64,000 bases of DNA from Paenibacillus qinlingensis (GTDB lineage: Bacteria; Bacillota; Bacilli; Paenibacillales; NBRC-103111). Shown piece by piece: positions 59,557-64,000 of the stretch. The stretch covers positions 157,557 through 221,556 of the forward strand of contig NZ_JABMKY010000013.1 in the NCBI RefSeq assembly GCF_013204845.1, read 5' to 3'. How positions within the stretch are numbered: the first letter of the stretch is position 1; each line of letters opens with the position of its first letter. Position numbers and translations under genes: made by a program. The notes beneath the pieces were generated by a model. That model had not been told where the DNA came from, did not search any database, and saw nothing but the letters and a program-made list of their open reading frames with translations.

Positions 59557-59591
59557 AATTACGCATACGTCTATAGCAGCTGGAGTTTCAC

Positions 59592-60533
59592 TTACCCTTG
59601 TAGAATAGTCTCAATGCTGCTAAGCACATCATCTGTCAAACGAATGCCGCTTGCGTTGCAGTTCTCAACGACCTGCTCTGGACGGCTTGCACCGACGAGT
59701 GCGCTGGATACGTTGTTTTGACGCAAGATCCAAGCGATCGCCAGTTGGGATACCTTAATGCCTAGTTCATCGGCAATACTGGATAGTTGGGCAACTTTAT
59801 GTAAAGAAGCTTCGTTCAGCTGCTTTTCATCCCAGTTTTTGCTGCTAGCCCGGCTATCGGCGGCGATTGGCTGGCCAGCACGGTATTTGCCAGTCAGGAG
59901 ACCCTGTGCAAGAGGGGAGAATACCACTTGACCGAACCCCTTCGTTTCACCAAGCGGAATGATATCTTTTTCAATGTAGCGATTGAACATATTGTACACG
60001 GGTTGATTCACGATTAGCTTATCGAGCAATAACTTATCAGCAAGCGCATAAGCCTCGACTATTTGAGCTGGAGTCCACTCACTAACGCCGATATAAAGCA
60101 CTTTTCCTTGGGTAACTAAATCGTCAAGCGCTCGCAAAGTTTCTTCCAACGGTGTTTCGGTGTCAAAACGGTGACAGTAATAAATGTCAATATAGTCCGC
60201 ATTCAAGCGTCGTAGGCTAGCTTCTGCTTGCTCTTTAATGTGCTTACGGGAGAGTCCACGGTCATTAGGACCTTCGCCCATTTTACCAAAAACTTTCGTT
60301 GCTAAAACGTAGGATTCCCGAGGATATGCGGATAGGACTTTACCCATGACCTGCTCGGCTTCACCGCGTTCATACACATTGGCTGTATCGAAAAAGTTAA
60401 CACCCAGATCGTATGCTTGCTCAATGGAACGCACTGCAGGGTCTTCCCCTACATAGCCGCCATAAGTAAGCCAACTACCTAGACTGATTTCACTTACTTT
60501 GAGTCCACTATTGCCAAGTTTCCGATATTGCAT
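59592..60533 (-). CDS. Aldo/keto reductase, Kv-beta-like subfamily
   Basis: 313-residue NADPH-dependent TIM-barrel oxidoreductase. Family blocks are LGNSGLKVSEISLGSW, the catalytic Asp/Tyr region FFDTANVYERGEAEQVMG, Lys in LATKVFGKMGEG, YIDIYYCHRFD, VNQPVYNMFNRYIE and VFSPLAQGLLTGKYR. The wording is closest to the potassium-channel beta-subunit-like/YghZ group, whose members reduce aldehydes such as methylglyoxal. It is a single-gene unit with GCAGGAGG before the ATG and a palindrome next to its -10 hexamer, suggesting a dedicated repressor or activator. Confidence 0.9.
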   Translation of the reverse strand: MQYRKLGNSGLKVSEISLGSWLTYGGYVGEDPAVRSIEQAYDLGVNFFDTANVYERGEAEQVMGKVLSAYPRESYVLATKVFGKMGEGPNDRGLSRKHIKEQAEASLRRLNADYIDIYYCHRFDTETPLEETLRALDDLVTQGKVLYIGVSEWTPAQIVEAYALADKLLLDKLIVNQPVYNMFNRYIEKDIIPLGETKGFGQVVFSPLAQGLLTGKYRAGQPIAADSRASSKNWDEKQLNEASLHKVAQLSSIADELGIKVSQLAIAWILRQNNVSSALVGASRPEQVVENCNASGIRLTDDVLSSIETILQG

Positions 60534-60558
60534 GCTGAAATGCCTCCTGCTCTAATAT

Positions 60559-60603
60559 GGAATGTGTACGCATCGCGCATTGCGTATGTACATTCCTATT
60601 ATA
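60559..60603 (-). promoter_or_regulatory. Palindromic operator and -10 box of the aldo/keto reductase gene
   Basis: On the minus strand TATAAT (60598-60603) is followed at once by a dyad spanning 60596-60559. The arms GGAATGTACATACGCA and TGCGTACACATTCC pair with a 2-nt offset around an 8-nt centre. A palindrome just downstream of a -10 box is a typical repressor site. The rest of the 60534-60694 gap shows nothing definite. Confidence 0.5.
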
Positions 60604-60694
60604 AAGAATTCAGGAGAGATACGTAAGGACTGAAGAGAAGGTAAGTAACTCACCTCCAGGTGGTGATGCTGGAGAATTACGGCAAAGCGAACAA

Positions 60695-62050
60695 TTACTT
60701 CTTCGCGGTAGATACAGTAGGAAGCTCCACTATGAACGAACTGCCTTTTCCCAATTGGCTTTTTACAGCTATCGTGCCACCGCATGCTTTCACAATTTGC
60801 TTGGCGATGGCAAGCCCGAGACCGTGCCCGCCCAACTGCCGTGAGCGTGATTTGTCCGGCCGATAAAAACGCTCAAAGATGCGCGGCAGCTCGTCTTCCG
60901 CTATCCCAATTCCTGTATCGCATATCTCGATGAGGAGCGTGTTTTGTAAATGTTCTGCCGGATTGGCAACCGTTAAGGTCACTTTGCCTCCGGGCATCGT
61001 GTATTTGATCGCATTTTCCATCATTATCACGATGATTTGAACGATTTTATCCTCATCTTGAAAAACGATTAACTCGGATGAGACATTCAGGATCAGATCC
61101 ACCTGTTGGTTCTCTGCGATTTGACGAAGACGGCGAACTGTTTGTGCAGCCGTTTCTGCGATGTCAAACCATGTTCTGTTCATCAGCATCTCCCCGGTAT
61201 CGCTACGAGCGAGCAGCAGCAAGTCACTAGCTAATCGGTTCATGCGATGAATCTCCTCTTTAATCCCCTCGAAAACCCATTCTTCATCGGGGCTCTTCAC
61301 AGTGCTTTCCTCCATCTCAAGCGTCTCGACTGAAGCCAGTAGTACACTGAGTGGCGTACGTAGCTCATGGGAAGCATCAGCCACGAATTGTTGCTGGCGC
61401 TCGTAAGCTTCGCGCACGGGAACCATAGCTTGTCGTGACATCCAATTGCTGAATAAGATAACCAGCGCAAGGAACAAGAACGTAATTCCGAGTAGCGCAG
61501 CCAGTAGCCAGGTGAATAATTGCGATTGAAAGGCTACATCTTTGCCTGCGAAAAGGGTAGCTACGAGCTGACCATCGCGATAAAGTGATCGTTGCCCAAT
61601 CAAATAAGTGATATGCTGCTGTGCAATTTGAGATTGCCTAGGAACCACCAAGGGTCCTTCATAGATTTGGAGCTGAACCTTTTGAAGGGATTGCTCGCCT
61701 AACGACCCATTTCGTATCTGTGCTAGTACCTGATCGCTAAGCTCTTTTTGTATCTCCGCGCCGATTAAAGGGGAGCCTGTCCGGTCTATGAGATAGTAAA
61801 ATGCCTGGTCGGTACTCAATTCAAATGGACGCTGACCAGGCTTATTGAATTTTCCTTCGCTTATTTCCGTGAACAAAGGCCCCTGAAGCGCAGTTATCTC
61901 AGCGTCCAGCAGTTTATTCAGTTTATCTTCCTGATTATGCCAGATGAGAACAAATAACAGGGAGTAAATGATGATGCTAAAGAAGAGCAACAACAGGCTC
62001 ATTAGTGCGCTGTACTGCAGCGTAAGCTTGGATTGTGTACGGCTGAACAC
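60695..62050 (-). CDS. Membrane sensor histidine kinase, partner of the OmpR-type regulator
   Basis: About 451 residues. I choose GTG 62050 (FSRTQSKLTLQYS follows), 6 bp after GGGG; an in-frame TTG at 62098 overlapping the regulator end is the alternative, and the frame is open further. TM1 is about 13-37, an extracellular sensor domain follows to about 178, and TM2 is 180-202. The HisKA domain has His228 in DASHELRTPLSVLLAS. The ATPase shows the N box NAIKYTMPGG and G boxes DTGIGIAEDELPRIFERFYR and GGHGLGLAIAKQIV. It lies 37 bp after the regulator stop and is co-transcribed with it. The stimulus is unknown. Confidence 0.88.
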   Translation of the reverse strand: MFSRTQSKLTLQYSALMSLLLLFFSIIIYSLLFVLIWHNQEDKLNKLLDAEITALQGPLFTEISEGKFNKPGQRPFELSTDQAFYYLIDRTGSPLIGAEIQKELSDQVLAQIRNGSLGEQSLQKVQLQIYEGPLVVPRQSQIAQQHITYLIGQRSLYRDGQLVATLFAGKDVAFQSQLFTWLLAALLGITFLFLALVILFSNWMSRQAMVPVREAYERQQQFVADASHELRTPLSVLLASVETLEMEESTVKSPDEEWVFEGIKEEIHRMNRLASDLLLLARSDTGEMLMNRTWFDIAETAAQTVRRLRQIAENQQVDLILNVSSELIVFQDEDKIVQIIVIMMENAIKYTMPGGKVTLTVANPAEHLQNTLLIEICDTGIGIAEDELPRIFERFYRPDKSRSRQLGGHGLGLAIAKQIVKACGGTIAVKSQLGKGSSFIVELPTVSTAKK

Positions 62051-62087
62051 ATCGTGCCCCAGCAGGCGCTTTCGAAGATTCGGTAGC

Positions 62088-62765
62088 CTAAGCTTCAATT
62101 TTATAGCCAACCCCCCATACATTCTGAATCCAGTTCGAATTCGGGTCGATTTGCTCAAGCTTTCTACGGAGCAGCTTAATCGTAGCATCAATCGTTTTAA
62201 TGGTGACTTCCGTCTCTTGGCTCCAGATTCGGTCCAAAATAACCTCACGGGACAACACATGCCCTCGGTTCTGTAGGAGCAAATCTAATAACTGAAACTC
62301 CCGGTGCGATAGTTGCAGCCGATCATCTCCTTTAGCTACGATCTGGCTCGTCCGATGCAGTTCCAACCCTCCAAAGTGGTAGATCTCTTCCAGCATAGGC
62401 GTAAAGCTTCGCCGTCCCAATGCTCTTATTCTTGCCAACAACTCTTCAATTTCAAAAGGTTTAATCAAATAATCATCCGCTCCCGCGTCTAGTCCCTTAA
62501 TTCGGTCCTGCACCGAGTCTCTGGCGGTGAGTATTAAGATAGCTCCGGAATAGCCTTCCAGACGCAGTTGCTGACAAACGGATTTACCATCTAGATTCGG
62601 CAACATCCAATCGAGGATCAGGACATCATAGCTGGAAACGCTGGCATAATCATAGGCCGTTTCACCGTCCGTAACCCAATCCACGGTATGTCCGCCTTTT
62701 TTCCTAAGCATATTGGAGGTCAATTTTCCCAGACGTTGTTCATCTTCCGCTAACAATATTTTCAC
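62088..62765 (-). CDS. OmpR-family response regulator
   Basis: 225 residues. The receiver domain has acidic pocket ED at 8-9, phospho-acceptor Asp52 in LILDWMLPNLDG and Lys102 in DYLIKPFE. The winged-helix DNA-binding domain runs from about 125 to 222 (LSHREFQLLDLLLQNRGHVL; ETEVTIKTIDATIKLLRRKL) and ends VWGVGYKIEA. It is the first gene of the pair with the kinase and is divergent from an exported protein gene, a likely target across the 173-bp region. The inserted Gly in RKKGGHTVDW is a small deviation. Confidence 0.93.
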   Translation of the reverse strand: MKILLAEDEQRLGKLTSNMLRKKGGHTVDWVTDGETAYDYASVSSYDVLILDWMLPNLDGKSVCQQLRLEGYSGAILILTARDSVQDRIKGLDAGADDYLIKPFEIEELLARIRALGRRSFTPMLEEIYHFGGLELHRTSQIVAKGDDRLQLSHREFQLLDLLLQNRGHVLSREVILDRIWSQETEVTIKTIDATIKLLRRKLEQIDPNSNWIQNVWGVGYKIEA

Positions 62766-62832
62766 GAGTTCTGTTCGCTCCCGTTCAATTGAATTTCATT
62801 GAAGTAAGTATATCAATGTAGCAATAAATAGT

Positions 62833-62877
62833 GAAAAAAGAGTGAAATGAAGGTGCTCGTATTTTACCTCTTTTTTC
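62833..62877. promoter_or_regulatory. Inverted repeat in the divergent regulator/exported-protein region
   Basis: GAAAAAAGAG (62833-62842) and CTCTTTTTTC (62868-62877) are exact inverted copies 25 bp apart. It lies between the two divergent genes and could be an operator or a weak bidirectional terminator. Confidence 0.3.
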
Positions 62878-62938
62878 ATTCATTCCGCTTATAGTTGGAA
62901 TCAGCAACACACCACATTCCCGAAAGGATGATTGAAAC

Positions 62939-63859
62939 ATGATGAACAAACCGAATTTCTCCTACACGAAAAAGGCCAAATGGTTGGCCAGCACATTGAG
63001 CATGACTTGCTTATTGAGCGGAAGTACGCTAGTCTCGTCCATTGCCATGGCTGCTTCCTCCGACGCTGCCGTACAACCGCAGACGGTTGTAACAACGACA
63101 TATGGTACACCTGACTCGTTGCCGACACCGCCAGCTCCTGGATTGTTGCCAACACCGCCAGCTCCTGGATTGTTGCCAACACCACCTGCTCCTGGCTTAC
63201 TAGCTCCACCTCCAGGACTGCCCCCGATTGCTATAGGGCTGGACCGTGATGCGATCCTAGCTATATTGAATTTGAGTGAATCCCAACTACGAGAGGCATT
63301 AGAGTCGGGACAATCTCTATATGAGATTGCAACATCTCAGGGCGTCATTACGCAGAAACTCGTTGATCTTGCTGCAACTGCTTTGTCAGAGCAACTAGAT
63401 CGAGAGCTGAAAGATGGCCGTATTTCCTCTGAGCAATATCAATCTCGCTTACAAGAAGTAAATGAGCACGCAGAAGCTATCTTGAAGCGTACACATCCCA
63501 AGCCACCAGTTCCGGGGGCTGATCCTAAGCTTCCAGTAGGTTTGGTGCCGGCGCTGGGTCCTGGTCTGGATCAACTGAATGCGGATACGCTGCTGTCCTT
63601 TCTAGGCATTTCCTCCGACAAGCTTTCGGATGAATTGAGAAATGGCCAATCGTTAGCTGAAATAGCGGCTGTGCAAGGCGTCGATGCCCAGAAGCTGATT
63701 GATTTGGTGGCTCAAGCTTTGACTAACCAACTTGATCAGGAATTAAGTGAGAAAATGCTGTGGAAAGACGAATATGAAAATCGCAAGCAGGACATCTCCA
63801 AACGTGCGGCAGACGCTATCCAGCATAAGCATCCGCAACCGCCAGTCCCTGCTCAATAA
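62939..63859 (+). CDS. Exported Pro-rich protein with a duplicated 90-residue helical domain
   Basis: 306 residues, not recognised. AAAGGA precedes ATG 62939. The signal peptide has a hydrophobic core ending SSIAMAASSDA (cut near residue 40). Then three 9-residue PTPPAPGLL units, encoded by a 27-bp DNA repeat near 63119-63199, form a stiff linker. Two homologous domains of about 90 residues follow: LDRDAILAILNLSESQLREA with GQSLYEIATSQGVITQKLVD, and LNADTLLSFLGISSDKLSDE with GQSLAEIAAVQGVDAQKLID. Each ends in a charged helix and a KHPQPP or THPKPP tail. The GxSLxEIAxxQGV motif is common in exported Bacillota proteins of unknown role. It lies divergent from the OmpR/kinase pair. Confidence 0.8.
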   Translation: MMNKPNFSYTKKAKWLASTLSMTCLLSGSTLVSSIAMAASSDAAVQPQTVVTTTYGTPDSLPTPPAPGLLPTPPAPGLLPTPPAPGLLAPPPGLPPIAIGLDRDAILAILNLSESQLREALESGQSLYEIATSQGVITQKLVDLAATALSEQLDRELKDGRISSEQYQSRLQEVNEHAEAILKRTHPKPPVPGADPKLPVGLVPALGPGLDQLNADTLLSFLGISSDKLSDELRNGQSLAEIAAVQGVDAQKLIDLVAQALTNQLDQELSEKMLWKDEYENRKQDISKRAADAIQHKHPQPPVPAQ

Positions 63860-63881
63860 TCGCAAATTAGACCGTCAGGAA

Positions 63882-64000
63882 TGAACTGACCCCCAAAAGT
63901 TAGACATTTATGTTATGCAGCCTGTGAGGCATGAGTTCGGTACTGTACCGGGCTCATGCCTTTTAGTTTTTTCTTGATGCGCTCGTGATTGTAATAGTTC
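63882..64000 (-). mobile_element. IS3-family (IS150-like) insertion sequence, right end only
   Basis: An IS terminus TGAACTGACCCCCAAAAG begins at 63882, continuing TTAGACA, followed inward by the 3' end of a transposase gene on the minus strand. It inserts 22 bp after the stop of the preceding gene. The other end and any target duplication lie outside the window. Confidence 0.8.
63913..64000 (-). CDS. IS3-family transposase OrfB, C-terminal fragment at window edge
   Basis: The minus-strand frame ending at the TAA 63913-63915 reads NYYNHERIKKKLKGMSPVQY followed by RTHASQAA and stop. This is the standard end of IS150-type DDE transposases (YYNxxRIxxKLKGMSPVxYR). Only 28 residues are in the window, so integrity of the element cannot be judged. 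Confidence 0.85.
   Translation of the reverse strand, partial: NYYNHERIKKKLKGMSPVQYRTHASQAA

Noticed and set aside
60695..62260. Longer kinase frame starting at ATG 62260
   Set aside because: It would overlap the response regulator gene by more than 170 bp, and its first 70 residues are a basic, Arg-rich stretch typical of a shadow frame. The GTG at 62050 starts at the normal kinase N-terminus.

Overview
The window looks like a chromosomal segment of a Paenibacillus-type member of the Bacillota. The evidence is three C-terminal SLH domains on a surface protein, YesM/YesN-type two-component pairs, Lpl-type sugar transporters without their own ATPase, strong AGGAGG-type ribosome binding sites, and moderate GC. 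There are no rRNA, tRNA, phage or cas genes. The left edge cuts a surface-layer repeat protein and the right edge cuts an IS3-family insertion sequence.

Layout. 1-3.4 kb: surface protein with eight 98-residue repeats. 3.7-9.9 kb: an efflux operon (RND pump, lipoprotein adaptor, unknown exported protein). 10.0-14.4 kb: YesM-like sensor kinase, YesN-like AraC regulator, LacI-family regulator. 14.5-23.8 kb: a myo-inositol catabolic operon in the order iolD-E-C-A-J-G-B, with a promoter whose start region carries three LacI-type operators exactly 23 bp apart, followed by a second LacI-family regulator. 23.9-38.2 kb: glycan use. This holds a GH95 fucosidase-type enzyme, an Lpl-type importer, two Gfo/Idh/MocA dehydrogenases, a sugar isomerase/epimerase-like TIM barrel, an unrecognised 579-residue protein, a GH105-type unsaturated uronyl hydrolase and a coupled MgtC-like membrane protein. 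38.9-44.5 kb: split chromate transporter, a true formylglycine-generating enzyme, modAB with a divergent HTH/binding-domain regulator, and a small membrane protein. 44.9-58.2 kb: a LysR regulator divergent from an eleven-gene operon. That operon has two tandem flavin-dependent monooxygenases, a peptide/opine-type ABC importer, a two-subunit CoA-transferase-like pair, a three-histidine thiol dioxygenase, a CaiB-type CoA-transferase and a DinB-fold protein, and I read it as uptake and breakdown of an organosulfur compound. 58.4-64 kb: a small DUF6509-like protein, an array of heptanucleotide microsatellites, an aldo/keto reductase, an OmpR/histidine-kinase pair and a divergent exported protein.

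The most unusual structure is not a gene. Four intergenic regions (38374-38559, 41175-41361, 44613-44799, 59284-59470) each hold four 23-bp quasi-palindromes built as 9-bp arm, 5-bp centre, 9-bp arm. Their start offsets are 0/51/113/164 in three copies and 0/51/112/163 in the fourth. Spacer lengths (28, 39 or 38, 28 bp) are kept while spacer sequences differ. One copy (38.4 kb) uses different arm sequences with the same geometry. In another (41.2 kb) the last palindrome has been amplified as a 78-bp tandem repeat up to the modB stop codon. I do not know a described element with this design.
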